Assembly: GCF_900101095.1 (NCBI RefSeq)
Contig: NZ_FNFM01000002.1
Location: 248,001 to 312,000 of the forward strand
Source: Actinopolyspora mzabensis
GTDB lineage: Bacteria > Actinomycetota > Actinomycetes > Mycobacteriales > Pseudonocardiaceae
Length of the DNA: 64,000 nt
Direction: 5' to 3'
Each line of letters opens with the position of its first letter. Within the stretch, counting starts at the first letter, position 1. The notes beneath the pieces are model-generated. The model was not told where the DNA came from. It did not search any database and saw only the letters and a program-made list of their open reading frames with translations. Positions 1 to 9,313 of this stretch are shown in pieces. A program made the translations under genes and the position numbers.

Positions 1-398
1 AACAGCAGATTGCCCGCGGACCAGCCGTACCAGCGCCGTGCGGCGAGGAAGGTCAGCCGGGCCTCCTGTTCTCCGGAGAGCACTTCGAGGGACACCCCGG
101 TCCGCTCCCGCACGGTGTCGAGCACGGTGCTCGCGTTGTCCGCTTGTCGGATGGCGGAGGTGGCGAAGGCCATGAGCTCGGCACACCCGAGGCCCCGGGC
201 CGAATCCCTGGCGGCCTGGACGGTGTTGACCAGCTCCTCGATGTCGGAATCGGTCAGCGCTCCGCCCTCCCCGATCCGCTCGGACAGGCGCAGCACCGAC
301 TTCTCAGAGGTCATCGGGGTGGGATGCGCACCTCGGTGCGCATCCACCACCAGTAAGTGAACCGTATTGGAACCCACGTCGAGCACCCCTAGGCGCAT
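1..398 (-). CDS. ppx: Ppx/GppA family exopolyphosphatase, partial (3' end outside window)
   Basis: Reading from the ATG at 398 leftwards gives an open frame that leaves the window, so only about 132 N-terminal residues are seen. It opens with MRLGVLDVGSNTVHLLVVDA, the phosphate-binding strand of the sugar-kinase/Hsp70-like fold shared by exopolyphosphatases and guanosine pentaphosphatases. A second motif, FATSAIRQADN, and a third, SGEQEARLTF, are also typical of the family. The position next to regX3-senX3 matches M. tuberculosis Rv0496, which hydrolyses polyphosphate and helps tune (p)ppGpp. Which substrate this protein prefers cannot be read from the fragment. Confidence 0.93.
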   Translation of the reverse strand, partial: MRLGVLDVGSNTVHLLVVDAHRGAHPTPMTSEKSVLRLSERIGEGGALTDSDIEELVNTVQAARDSARGLGCAELMAFATSAIRQADNASTVLDTVRERTGVSLEVLSGEQEARLTFLAARRWYGWSAGNLL

Positions 399-893
399 GG
401 CGGCCAACCTACCGTGCGCGAGGGCGTAACGGGTGCGTGGTGTGTCGAACTCACCCGAGATTTTCCGGCACGAACCGGCCACTTGCGCGGCCGGCTCACC
501 GCTCGTGCGGCGTCGATTTCTCGCGAAATCGCCGCGCCGCTTCGACGCAGGCCGCACTCCGACCACCCTGACCAACGGCACCGCCGCGGGTTCTCCGGTG
601 CGGCTCTCGCGAGGACGGCCCCGACGTTGTGTAGTAACTACCCGAGGTCGGGGCACCCGCAGCGCGAGCCGTGCCGGAGGTTCCGCCACCAGCACCCTCA
701 CGAGCGCCGGGCCGCGGAATCCGTCCTCGGTGCCACGCAGCGCGGGTGTCCCCGGTGCGTGAGTCGGATGCATTGCAAGGCCGGGCCGCTCGCCGCGTAG
801 GTCGCTACTCAAGAGCCGGCCCAACGCCGCAAGGCGCCGACTCACGTGCCGGCTACCAGACCCACTCGGCAAACCGGCCGGCCTGAATAGGAG
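399..893. other. Intergenic region carrying a full copy of the dispersed 193 bp repeat
   Basis: This 495 bp gap between ppx and regX3 has no convincing gene; open frames on the plus strand are rich in Arg, Pro and Ser and have no start signal. It contains the repeat at 511-702. A further block at about 796-860 recurs near 54920-54980. Confidence 0.7.
511..702 (+). repeat. Dispersed structured repeat, copy A
   Basis: Copy A begins with the core CGTCGATTTCTCGCGAAAT and aligns along its length with copies at 22848-23040 (same strand) and 9072-9264 (opposite strand). Inside it, the arms 601-610 and 662-671 pair (one mismatch), 619-625 pairs perfectly with 647-653, and 631-634 pairs with 638-641. 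The same nested stems are found in the other two full copies although the sequence differs. Confidence 0.8.
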
Positions 894-1580
894 TCAGGTT
901 TCGAACTTGTAGCCGAGTCCTCGTACGGTCAGTAAGTGCTTGGGGTCGGTGGGATCGGGCTCGAGCTTGGCGCGCAGCCGCTTGATGTGCACGTCGAGGG
1001 TCTTGGTGTCGCCGACGTAATCGGCTCCCCACACCCGGTCGATCAGCTGGGCACGGGTCAGTACCCGCCCGATGTTGCGCAGCAGGTACTCCAGCAGGTC
1101 GAACTCCTTGAGCGGCAGCCCGATCTCCTCACCGGAAACGGTGACCACGTGGCGTTCCACATCCATCCGGACCGGTCCCGCCTCCAGCACCTGTCCCGGC
1201 TGGGTGGGCTCCTCCGCCTCACCGCCGCGCCGCAGCACCGCGCGTACCCGGGCGATGAGCTCCCGCGCCGAGTACGGCTTGGTCACGTAGTCGTCGGCCC
1301 CCAGTTCCAGTCCGACCACCTTGTCGATCTCGGCGTCCCTGGCCGTGACCATGATCACCGGAACGGTGGAACGCTGGCGGATCTCCTTGCACACGTCGGT
1401 GCCGCTCATGCCGGGAAGCATCAGGTCGAGCAGCACGATGTCGGCACCGTTGCGCTCGAAATCCTCCAGAGCCTGCTGGCCCGTGGTGGCCACGGATGCG
1501 GTGAATCCCTCCTTGCGCAGCATGAAAGCCATCGGGTCGGCGAAGGACTCCTCGTCCTCCACGATCAGCACCCTGGTCAC
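894..1580 (-). CDS. regX3: Two-component response regulator RegX3
   Basis: A 228-residue OmpR/PhoB-type regulator. The receiver domain (residues 1-115) has the acidic pocket EDEE, the phosphoacceptor Asp52 in LLDLMLPG, and the conserved Lys101 in VTKPYS. The C-terminal winged helix (about 135-226) ends with a typical TVRGLGYKFE hairpin. RegX3 is the phosphate-starvation regulator in mycobacteria and corresponds to PhoP of streptomycetes. The start overlaps the end of senX3 by 4 bp, so kinase and regulator are translationally coupled. Order gpm-senX3-regX3 is the same as in M. tuberculosis. Confidence 0.96.
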   Translation of the reverse strand: MTRVLIVEDEESFADPMAFMLRKEGFTASVATTGQQALEDFERNGADIVLLDLMLPGMSGTDVCKEIRQRSTVPVIMVTARDAEIDKVVGLELGADDYVTKPYSARELIARVRAVLRRGGEAEEPTQPGQVLEAGPVRMDVERHVVTVSGEEIGLPLKEFDLLEYLLRNIGRVLTRAQLIDRVWGADYVGDTKTLDVHIKRLRAKLEPDPTDPKHLLTVRGLGYKFET

Positions 1581-2872
1581 CGGACTCCTCCCGTTTCGAC
1601 GGTTCGCGTCCTTTGCCCCCCGCGCTCCGCGCGGTCGTCGGTATCGCCCTCGGGACGGTCGTCCCCGGCTGACGCGTCTTCGGTGGTGCGGGCGGCCTCG
1701 TTACCCGAGGACCTGGGCACCCGCAGTGTGAAGGTGGAACCGGTGCCCGGCTTGCTCCACACCTTGACCTCACCGCCGTGGTTGGCGGCGACGTGTTTGA
1801 CTATGGCCAGTCCCAGGCCGGTCCCCCCGGTCGCCCTGGATCGCGCCCGGTCGACCCGGTAGAACCGTTCGAACACCCGCTCCTGGTCGGCGGGGTCGAT
1901 GCCGATGCCGCGGTCGGTGACGGCGATCTCCACCCAGCCGTCCCGGAGCCGCCTGCTCACCGAAACGGGGCTCGCGTCGGGCGAGTAGGAGATCGCGTTG
2001 TCGATCAGGTTGCTCAGGGCGGTGACCAGCAGGGTGCGGTCCCCCTCCAGTCGCAGCCCGCTCGAGTCGTCCAGGGTGATCTCGATACCGGCCGATTCTG
2101 CGGGCATGCGGCAGCGGCCGAGTGCTTCCTCGACCACGTCGTCGACGTCGACGGTGGAGAGCTCGGGCAGCGGCTCGGCCCCCTGCAACCTGGACAGGGC
2201 GATCAGCTCGGACACCAGTGTCCCGAGCCTGGTCGACTCGTGCAGGATTTTGTTGGAGAACCGCCGGACCTCTTCGGCGTCGTCGGCCGCGTCCAGCACG
2301 GCCTCGGCAAGCAGGGCCAGCGCGCCGACCGGTGTCTTGAGTTCGTGACTGACGTTGGCGACGAAGTCGCGTCGGGTCTCCTCCAGGCGGACCGCCTCGG
2401 ACTCGTCGGCCGCGTCCACCACGGTGAAGCCGTCCCCCAGCGGACGAACGTCACCGAGCACCGCGGCGGGAGAGCGCCCGTGCGGCTCGTCCCGGTTGAG
2501 CGGGGACAGGTCCACCGGCACCGGTCTGCCGGTCTTCAGTGCCTGCTCGGAGGCCTTGCGGGCACGCGCGTCGGGGCGGTTGTCCCGGACGAAGCCGAGC
2601 TCGTCCGCACGTGGGTTGTGCACCACGACGTCGCCGAAGTTGTTGAGCACGACGATGCCGTTGTCACTGGTGTGCACCAAGCGCTGGAGCAGTTCCGCGA
2701 CTGTTGGCCCCGTCGGCCGGCTGCGTTGGGGACGCCCCTTGGCCGCGGCGAGTCGGTACCCCGCCACCAAGCCCAGCGCCAGCACGCCGATCAACAGGGC
2801 GCTATAGCCCAATGCGGTCACAACCGCATCGTAAGCAAGCAGGGGCAGGGGTGGGCCATAGTATGCGGCCAT
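1577..2872 (-). CDS. senX3: Sensor histidine kinase SenX3
   Basis: A 431-residue membrane kinase. One or two hydrophobic segments lie in residues 8-45, followed by a PAS-like region (about 60-155). The dimerisation helix has His176 in NVSHELKTPVG, and the ATPase domain has the N box (NLIDNAISYS), the DRGIGI box and the GTGLGLAIVKH box. It senses phosphate limitation, probably with the Pst system, and phosphorylates RegX3. A GTG at 2821 is an alternative start that would shorten the N-terminus by 17 residues. The C-terminal 50 residues are acidic and low in complexity. Confidence 0.95.
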   Translation of the reverse strand: MAAYYGPPLPLLAYDAVVTALGYSALLIGVLALGLVAGYRLAAAKGRPQRSRPTGPTVAELLQRLVHTSDNGIVVLNNFGDVVVHNPRADELGFVRDNRPDARARKASEQALKTGRPVPVDLSPLNRDEPHGRSPAAVLGDVRPLGDGFTVVDAADESEAVRLEETRRDFVANVSHELKTPVGALALLAEAVLDAADDAEEVRRFSNKILHESTRLGTLVSELIALSRLQGAEPLPELSTVDVDDVVEEALGRCRMPAESAGIEITLDDSSGLRLEGDRTLLVTALSNLIDNAISYSPDASPVSVSRRLRDGWVEIAVTDRGIGIDPADQERVFERFYRVDRARSRATGGTGLGLAIVKHVAANHGGEVKVWSKPGTGSTFTLRVPRSSGNEAARTTEDASAGDDRPEGDTDDRAERGGQRTRTVETGGVR

Positions 2873-3235
2873 TCAGTGATGCCCGTGACACTCGAAAGTG
2901 AAGTTTTTCATCCTCACGTCACTTCCGCGTGGCCGGTTGTTCAACGCGAGAACAGTGCGTGTACCAGTCGGTCACGGGCAGCTACGCCCGTTTTGCCCTT
3001 CCCTTCGAAAGCATGACACCGAAAGAGCGAAGAATCTGTTCGGTGCCACGGTCGGCGGACCGGGCAGCCACCGGGCGGCGATACCGGCCACTCGGCGCCG
3101 CACCGTCCGGACCGACCGTGGCGGGCCACCCCCACCCCGGGGACGAGCGTCGGGCCGATGAGGGCCGCGACGCGCCGAGCTCAGAAGCTCTCGAGTTCAG
3201 CCCTCCCGGGGTCACCGGCCCCGGGGCTCCGGAGG
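2873..3235. other. Intergenic region between gpmA and senX3
   Basis: No gene is supported in these 363 bp. Just past the gpmA stop, CCCGGGG and CCCCGGG arms (minus-strand reading, about 3205-3230) can form a stem but lack a T-tract, so it is only terminator-like. The part near 2880-2960 is less GC-rich and probably holds the senX3-regX3 promoter; I could not place a convincing PHO box. Confidence 0.5.
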
Positions 3236-3985
3236 TCAGCGGCCCTGGCTCGCCACCGAGGCCGCCGCCTGCTCGGCCGCCGTCGGATCCAGATAGGTTC
3301 CGCCGGGGTTCTCCGGGGTCAGGTTCTCGTCCAGGTCGTAACGCAGCGGGATGCCGGTGGGTATGTTGAGCGCGGCGATGTCCTGCTCGGAAACCCCGTC
3401 CAGGTGTTTGACCATGGCGCGCAGCGAGTTGCCGTGCGCGGCGATCAGCACGGTCCGCCCGGCACGCAGATCGGGAACGATCGAGGACTCCCAGTAGGGC
3501 AGCAGGCGCGCCACGACGTCCTTGAGGCACTCGGTACGCGGCATCTCCTCCCCGAGGTCGGCGTAGCGCGGGTCCCCCTCCTGGCTGTAGGGGTCCGCCG
3601 GATCGATCTCGGGGGGTGGCGTGTCGTAAGAACGGCGCCAGAGCATGAACTGCTCCTCGCCGTAGGTCTCCATGGTCTGTTTCTTGTTCTTGCCCTGCAG
3701 TGCTCCGTAGTGGCGCTCGTTGAGCCGCCAGTGCCTGCGCACCGGGATCCAGTGGCGCTCGGCGACGTCGAGCGCGATGTTGGCGGTGCTGATGGCGCGG
3801 CGCAGCAGCGAGGTGTGCAGCACGTCCGGCAGCAGCCCGGATTCGCCGAGCAGCTCACCGCCTCGTCGCGCCTCGGTCTCGCCGTCCTCCGACAGCGGAA
3901 CGTCCACCCAACCGGTGAACAGGTTCTGCGCGTTCCAAGTGCTCTCACCGTGGCGCAGCAGTACAAGAGTCCCGACAGCAGTCAT
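3236..3985 (-). CDS. gpmA: 2,3-bisphosphoglycerate-dependent phosphoglycerate mutase
   Basis: A 249-residue cofactor-dependent phosphoglycerate mutase that interconverts 3- and 2-phosphoglycerate in glycolysis and gluconeogenesis. The catalytic phospho-His is His12 in LLRHGES; the acid/base Glu lies in [14 protein letters not shown]; the second His is in [14 protein letters not shown]. Length is normal for the family. No Shine-Dalgarno sequence precedes the ATG, but TAGCCT stands 6 bp upstream, suggesting a leaderless mRNA. Its place upstream of senX3-regX3 matches gpm1 (Rv0489). Confidence 0.96.
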   Translation of the reverse strand: MTAVGTLVLLRHGESTWNAQNLFTGWVDVPLSEDGETEARRGGELLGESGLLPDVLHTSLLRRAISTANIALDVAERHWIPVRRHWRLNERHYGALQGKNKKQTMETYGEEQFMLWRRSYDTPPPEIDPADPYSQEGDPRYADLGEEMPRTECLKDVVARLLPYWESSIVPDLRAGRTVLIAAHGNSLRAMVKHLDGVSEQDIAALNIPTGIPLRYDLDENLTPENPGGTYLDPTAAEQAAASVASQGR

Positions 3986-4692
3986 GTGGCCAGGCTATCC
4001 GTTACGCACGGCCGCGATAACTCGTGCTCGTCGCTTCGGTCGTTCCGAAAGTGAGTGCGCGAGATGCCGACGCCGGCACCCCGAACCCCGCCACACCGAA
4101 CTCCACCATCGGTCGGCGCGGCGGCGCGGGGCCACGGCCGGAAAAGCGCCACGGCACGGTTCGCGATCCGAACGGAAAATTTCGATCCACTTTCGAGGAC
4201 CTCCCCGAAAACGCACTGTCCGGCCTCCTGACGAGGCGCGAAAGGCTCACCGAAACCGGACGGTTATTTTCCTGCCACCATTTTGTTCCCTCGAAAGTGT
4301 CACTCATCACATCTTAGTGTGAACTAGCGACAAAGATGCTTCACAGCGTTACTTTTCAATTCAAACTTCACTCGAATAGAGCAGGTTAATGGCCTTGTGG
4401 TCATCAGCCCGACTCTGCGAAGTTTGGCAACGCTCTGGCGTGATCGGCTCCCACGCACTCCCCGATCCCGTCGGAGTAGGCGTACGGCCCGCTTCCCCCC
4501 GTCGGGTCGTGCCTGCCGGGCCAGGGTCTCCCCGCCTACTGCGCCCGGCACAGCGAAACCCCCGCGTGGGGACGGCTCGAGCTCGTGACTCCCCCTCTCT
4601 CCCGAGCCGTCCCCACGCCGGGTTCGGATCCGGCCTCGCGGCGCACCCGCCGGAACGGCTCGATCACCGCTTCCCGGGGTAGACGAACTCCG
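3986..4692. other. Gene-free 707 bp upstream of gpmA
   Basis: No open frame here has both actinomycete codon use and a start signal. A patch at about 4260-4400 is clearly lower in GC than its surroundings and could be a promoter or binding region. M. tuberculosis has a LysE-type transporter gene (Rv0488) at this place; no trace of it is seen. Confidence 0.5.
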
Positions 4693-5220
4693 CTACTCCT
4701 CCGACATCGGGGGCAGCGCTCCCTGCCGCTCCACCAGCGAGCTGAAGGCACGCAGGTTCGCCAGGGACTCACCACGGGATTCGCGCCAACCCCACTCCCG
4801 CCTGATCGCGGTCGCGAAACCGATCTCCAGCAGGGTGTTGAAGTCGCCGTCGGCGGCGTCGAGCACCTGACCGAGGATCCGATCCAGTTCCTCGCTCGTG
4901 ACCGCGTGCAGCGCGGTCCGGCCCACCAGGTAGAGATCACCGGCGCTGTCCACCGTGTAGTGCACCCCGTAGAGCCGCGCGTTGCGTCGCAGCACGTGGC
5001 GGTAGAACTCCTCGTGGGCCTCGTCCGGCTGCCTGCACACGAACGCCTCGACGAGCAGGGCGTGCTCGGTGACAATCAGCCAGCAGTTCGTGCGCAGCTT
5101 CTTGTTGCCCGGAAGGGCGACGAAGAAACGACCGGTCTCGGGGTGCTCGTACTCGAGTTCGTCGCTGTCGAGCGTGGTTCGAATAACCCGATCCAACGAG
5201 TCCCGCGTCGTCGCGCTCAT
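4693..5220 (-). CDS. YbjN-domain protein (Rv0487 family)
   Basis: A 175-residue cytoplasmic protein of the YbjN family, which has a tetratricopeptide-like/type III chaperone-like fold. It has the family's pattern of two beta-rich segments (ALLVEAFVCRQP and ARLYGVHYTVDSAGDLYLVGR) followed by a helical half with HAVTSEELDRILGQVLDAAD. No signal peptide or membrane segment is visible. The gene is next to mshA, as in most mycothiol-producing actinobacteria, but no biochemical role is established for the family. Confidence 0.85.
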   Translation of the reverse strand: MSATTRDSLDRVIRTTLDSDELEYEHPETGRFFVALPGNKKLRTNCWLIVTEHALLVEAFVCRQPDEAHEEFYRHVLRRNARLYGVHYTVDSAGDLYLVGRTALHAVTSEELDRILGQVLDAADGDFNTLLEIGFATAIRREWGWRESRGESLANLRAFSSLVERQGALPPMSEE

Positions 5221-5311
5221 CGTCCTCCTCGTCGATTCCTGACCAACCGGTTACCCGCACCGCTCCGGGCACCGCGCGCCGTCGTTCCGAACGGTACGCC
5301 GACGGTTCCGA

Positions 5312-6610
5312 TCACGCCGACAACCCGGTCACTCGCGCGGGCGCTGCGCGGAAGTCCCGCCGGGCACGCGCGTAGGTCTCCAGCAACGACTCGGTGGTCC
5401 GCTGCCAGGAGAAACCCGCCGCGTGAGTGGGTGCCGCCTCGCCCAGTCGGGCCAACAGCTCGGGGTTCCGCAGCAGCGAGGCCAACACGTCGGCCCAGTC
5501 CACCGGATCGTGGCCGGCAACCAGCCTCCCCGACACACCGTCCGCCACGGCGTAGGGCAACCCTCCCACCGCCGCGGCGATCACCGGTGTGCCGCAGGCC
5601 TGCGCTTCGAGAGCCACCAGCCCGAACGACTCGTTGTAGCTGGGCACCGCCACCAGGTCCGCCGCACGGTAGACGGCGGTCAGCTCCTCGCCCCGCTGCG
5701 GGGGCAGGAAGCGCACCACGTCGGTGATGTCCAGTGCCTCGGCCAGCTGGTGCATGGCCTCGGGGCGTGCCATGCCGTTGCCCGAGGGCCCTCCCACCAG
5801 CAGCACCCGCAACCGGGTGCGTAGCGCCGGGTGACGGGTCAGCAGTTCGGCGACCGAGCGCAGCAGCACGTCCGGCCCCTTCAACGGCTGGACCCTACCG
5901 ACGAAGGCGAGCACGAGGGCGTCGGGCTCGATCCCCAACGATTCCCGCGCCGCACCGACGTCCCCCGGGGTGAAGCGCTCCAGATCCACGCCCGGCGGCA
6001 CCACCGTCACCTCCTCGGGGGCGGCGTCGTAGCGGGACACCAGCTCCCGCGCCTCCGCCTCGGTGTTGGCCACCAGCCGATCGGCGTCCGCGACGACCTG
6101 TTCCTCGCCGACCACCCGCACCCTGGGTTCCGGTTTGTCGTCCTCGGCCAACGAGGCGTTCTTCACCTTGGCCAGGGTGTGCGCGGTGTGAACCAGCGGA
6201 ACACCCCAGCGTTCCCGCGCCAGCCAACCGACCTGTCCGGACAACCAGTAGTGCGAGTGCACGATGTCGTAGTGGCCGGGCTCGTGTCGCGCCTCCACGC
6301 GCAACGCGCCCGCTCCGAACGCGCAGAGCTGCGCGGGCAGATCGTTCTTGTCCAGCCCCTCGAACGGTCCCGCCACGATGTTGCGCACGGTGACACCGGG
6401 CGCCAGTTCCGCCACCGGGGGAACATCCGAGGAGGTGGCACGCGTGAAGATCTCCACCTCGGTGCCCAACCGGGCCATCCTGGTCGCCGTCTGGGCGATA
6501 TAGACGTTCATACCGCCGGCATCACCCGTTCCGGGCTGCTCCAGCGGCGAAGTATGCAACGAGAACACGGCGACACGCCGAGGGCGAGTCTGAAGTCTGC
6601 TGGAAGTCAT
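5312..6610 (-). CDS. mshA: D-inositol-3-phosphate glycosyltransferase MshA
   Basis: A 432-residue GT4 (GT-B fold) glycosyltransferase that joins GlcNAc from UDP-GlcNAc to 1L-myo-inositol-1-phosphate, the first committed step of mycothiol synthesis. The N-terminal domain has the Gly-rich loop [14 protein letters not shown] and [11 protein letters not shown]; the C-terminal domain has [15 protein letters not shown] and the nucleotide-sugar site [19 protein letters not shown] with its EX7E pair. Length and motifs fit the actinobacterial enzyme. The start is the ATG at 6610. Confidence 0.96.
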   Translation of the reverse strand: MTSSRLQTRPRRVAVFSLHTSPLEQPGTGDAGGMNVYIAQTATRMARLGTEVEIFTRATSSDVPPVAELAPGVTVRNIVAGPFEGLDKNDLPAQLCAFGAGALRVEARHEPGHYDIVHSHYWLSGQVGWLARERWGVPLVHTAHTLAKVKNASLAEDDKPEPRVRVVGEEQVVADADRLVANTEAEARELVSRYDAAPEEVTVVPPGVDLERFTPGDVGAARESLGIEPDALVLAFVGRVQPLKGPDVLLRSVAELLTRHPALRTRLRVLLVGGPSGNGMARPEAMHQLAEALDITDVVRFLPPQRGEELTAVYRAADLVAVPSYNESFGLVALEAQACGTPVIAAAVGGLPYAVADGVSGRLVAGHDPVDWADVLASLLRNPELLARLGEAAPTHAAGFSWQRTTESLLETYARARRDFRAAPARVTGLSA

Positions 6611-6920
6611 CTAACGCTCATCGCAAGCTCGTCGTGCACACCCGAGACCTTCGGGCCCGTGCGGTCACGACGCACAACCCGCCGGAAACATTCCGGCGTC
6701 CGAGCGGGAGTTCGCCGGGCCACTCCGGACCGATCGGGCACCGCGAGCCGAACGCCGGAACGCTGACCGGCGAAAACCACCGAACTTCGGTGGGCCGGCG
6801 CGGCAGGCGCGAACGATGGGACTGTGCTGCAGGACACATCGGAGGCCGGGGCTCACCGACCGAACCGCCCCGGCCCGACCTCGTGGCGGGTGCGGCACCC
6901 GCCACGCGAGCGGAGCGGAC
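6611..6920. other. Intergenic region upstream of mshA
   Basis: The 310 bp between mshA and the L,D-transpeptidase gene hold no supported gene. M. tuberculosis carries a ROK-family regulator (Rv0485) here, so that gene is absent at this locus. Confidence 0.5.
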
Positions 6921-8105
6921 TCACAGCGCGGACATGTTCTGCCACTGGTCCCAGCTCAGCATCCAGTCGTAGACGGCGTACTTCGCGGGCATGTCGGTCC
7001 CGGAGCCGCTGACCTCCACCGGGTCCCCGATCATCGCGCTGTCGAAGTAGTCCTTCGCGTCGGCATTGGTGAGATTCACGCAACCGTGCGAGGTGTTTCG
7101 CTTGCCGATGTTGGCACGGTTCTGCTCGTTCTCGTGAATGAACTCACCGTGGTTGGAGATGCGCACGGCCCACTTCTTCTTCACGTCGGTGTAGCCGTAC
7201 TTCGGGTTGTCCATGATCTCCACCGGGTGCTTGGCCATGACCATGTAGGTGCCGTCGTGGGTGTGCCGGTCGGGCACCGAGTCGAGGCCGTAGCTGGCCG
7301 GGTAGCTGGCGATCTGCTCACCGTCGCGGATCACGCGCACCCGGTGACGCTGCACGTCGGCCTTGACGATCTGCGACCTGCCGATCTCGAATTCGGTGGT
7401 CAGATCGGCCTTGCCGTACTTGCCGCCGCCGTAGTCGAGACCGTAGAGCGGGGCGTCGACCTTGACCGTGGTGTGGGCGGGCCAGTACTCCTTGGGGCGC
7501 CAGTCGACCTGCTTGTCGTTCAACCAGGCCCACGAGCCCTTGACGTCCTCGGACGGATCCACGCTCAGCGCACGCTGCACCTCGGCCTTGTTCTCCACCG
7601 GCGCGTCGAACTTGATGCTGACCGGCATCGCGATACCGACGGTCTTGTCGTCGACGGGGTTGATCGTGGCGCGCACCACGCGTTGCGGATCGACCGTGCG
7701 GAAGCTGCCGCCGACCGGAGAGCTCTGACCACCGGAACCGACCACTTCGCCGGACCACTCGTAGGTCTTGCCGTAGCCCAACGGCTCGGTGGCCTTCCAG
7801 GCCGAGTCGTTGTTCACCAGCTTGCCCTCGACTTCTTCATCCGAAGAGTTGACCAGTGAAACGTTGTGCAACTCCCCGTGCTCAGCCGAGACCTTGATCG
7901 AGTCCTTGGGGTTGACCCCGGTCGCGCCGTCGCCCGGTTGCAGTGAGACCTGCGGTTCCGGCGCGGAGCTCGTCGAGTCCCCGCCGGATCCCGCGACATT
8001 CGCCGCACCGCCGCCACAGCCCGAAAGCAGCAACAACGCCGCCGTCACGACACCGAGCGCGCCCTTCGACGAACGCCCGTGCGAACCGTTTCCCCTAGTG
8101 GACAC
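6921..8105 (-). CDS. Lipoprotein L,D-transpeptidase (LprQ/LdtMt5-like, Rv0483)
   Basis: A 394-residue secreted lipoprotein that forms 3-3 cross-links in peptidoglycan. The start is the GTG at 8105, preceded by GAGGT five bases upstream; a longer frame exists but has no signal. The N-terminus has a basic stretch, a hydrophobic core and the lipobox LLLLSGC. Two Ig-like domains follow (about 50-245), then a YkuD catalytic domain ending in the HX(n)SHGC signature KRNTSHGCVNL; the Cys is the nucleophile. Its neighbours match M. tuberculosis Rv0483. Confidence 0.93.
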   Translation of the reverse strand: MSTRGNGSHGRSSKGALGVVTAALLLLSGCGGGAANVAGSGGDSTSSAPEPQVSLQPGDGATGVNPKDSIKVSAEHGELHNVSLVNSSDEEVEGKLVNNDSAWKATEPLGYGKTYEWSGEVVGSGGQSSPVGGSFRTVDPQRVVRATINPVDDKTVGIAMPVSIKFDAPVENKAEVQRALSVDPSEDVKGSWAWLNDKQVDWRPKEYWPAHTTVKVDAPLYGLDYGGGKYGKADLTTEFEIGRSQIVKADVQRHRVRVIRDGEQIASYPASYGLDSVPDRHTHDGTYMVMAKHPVEIMDNPKYGYTDVKKKWAVRISNHGEFIHENEQNRANIGKRNTSHGCVNLTNADAKDYFDSAMIGDPVEVSGSGTDMPAKYAVYDWMLSWDQWQNMSAL

Positions 8106-8259
8106 TCCTACCTCGATCCATCGCGAATGGACATGTGTTCCGTTCCTCGTTCCCTGGGACGCCTGGCTGCCTCCGCGGGATGCCCGAACCGGAAAGTGTG
8201 CTGCATCACACTGCCCCCGTATCGGGCGAAACACGTCCCGACTACGGGAGAATCGTAAC

Positions 8260-9039
8260 GTGAGCACAGAGTCGACAGCGGGAACGAGTAACCGATCCGT
8301 CATCGCCAGTGACCGAGATGTAGCCGTGATCACCGGAGCGAGTTCCGGAATCGGAGCGGCCACCGCACGCAGCCTGGCGAACGAGGGGTTCCACGTGATC
8401 CTGGGCGCACGACGAGTGGACCGACTCCGCGAACTGGCCGCGGAGACCGGCGGCACCGCCCTGCCGCTCGACGTCACCGACGAGGACTCGGTGAACTCAT
8501 TCGTCGAGCAGGTGCCCACCTGCCGGATTCTCGTCAACAACGCGGGGGGCGCGAAGGGATCGGCCCCGGTCGCGGAGGCCGACGAGAGCGACTGGCGCTG
8601 GATGTGGGAAACGAACGTGCTGGGAACGCTCCGCCTCACCAAAGCGCTGCTGCCCAAACTGGTCGCCTCCGAGAACGGGCACGTGATCACGGTGACCTCG
8701 GTGGCAGCACTGGAGGTCTACGACAACGGCTCGGGATACACCTCGGCCAAGCACGCCGAGGCGGCGCTGCACCGCACCCTGCGCGGTGAGCACCTCGGCG
8801 AGCCGGTCCGGTTCACCGAGGTCGCCCCGGGGCTGGTGGAAACCGAGTTCTCCGAGGTGCGTTACCACGGCGACACCGAACGCGCGAAAGCCGTCTACCG
8901 TGGCCTCACACCACTAGTGGCCGACGACGTGGCCGACGTGATCACTTTCGCGGCGACGCGACCCGCACACGTCAACCTCGACCAGATCGTGGTGAAGCCG
9001 CGGGACCAGGCATCGGCCACGCGCTCCCACCGCACCTGA
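8260..9039 (+). CDS. Short-chain dehydrogenase/reductase (Rv0484c-like)
   Basis: A 259-residue classical SDR. It shows the nucleotide-binding motif TGASSGIG, the NNAG motif (ILVNNAGGAKG), the catalytic Ser in VTSVAAL and the YTSAK active-site Tyr/Lys pair. The start is the GTG at 8260 with GGGAG nine bases upstream. The family usually acts on clavulanate-like or serine-type alcohols, but the substrate is unknown. It is divergent from the L,D-transpeptidase gene across 154 bp that must contain both promoters; the arrangement is the same as Rv0483/Rv0484c. Confidence 0.92.
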   Translation: MSTESTAGTSNRSVIASDRDVAVITGASSGIGAATARSLANEGFHVILGARRVDRLRELAAETGGTALPLDVTDEDSVNSFVEQVPTCRILVNNAGGAKGSAPVAEADESDWRWMWETNVLGTLRLTKALLPKLVASENGHVITVTSVAALEVYDNGSGYTSAKHAEAALHRTLRGEHLGEPVRFTEVAPGLVETEFSEVRYHGDTERAKAVYRGLTPLVADDVADVITFAATRPAHVNLDQIVVKPRDQASATRSHRT

Positions 9040-9071
9040 ACGACAGTAGAACCGTGGAACCCGGCTTGCCC

Positions 9072-9264
9072 GGCGGTGCGAGCGGCGGAACCTCTCGCAC
9101 GGCTCTCGCTGCGGGAGAACCGACATCGGGTAGCGAGCTACCCAACGTCGGGTCTTCCTCGCGAGAGCCGCACGGGAGAACCCGCGGCGGTGCCGGTTGC
9201 TGGAGTGGTAAGAGTGTGGCTATTCCTCGGCGCTGGCGGCGTGGCGATTTCGCGAGAAATTGAC
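9072..9264 (-). repeat. Dispersed structured repeat, copy B
   Basis: Full-length copy, 193 bp, in the opposite orientation to copies A and C. Arms 9100-9109 and 9161-9170 pair perfectly, as do 9120-9124 and 9147-9151, and the apical stem 9128-9134/9137-9143 is a perfect 7 bp hairpin whose sequence differs from copies A and C. It lies between convergent genes. Confidence 0.8.
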
Positions 9265-9313
9265 GACCCCGGTAACCCGCACCACGTCGTGTGAGCACAG
9301 GTCAAGTCCGAGC

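Noticed and set aside
4324-4551. 75-codon minus-strand frame upstream of gpmA
   Set aside because: No start signal, no recognisable features, and atypical composition.
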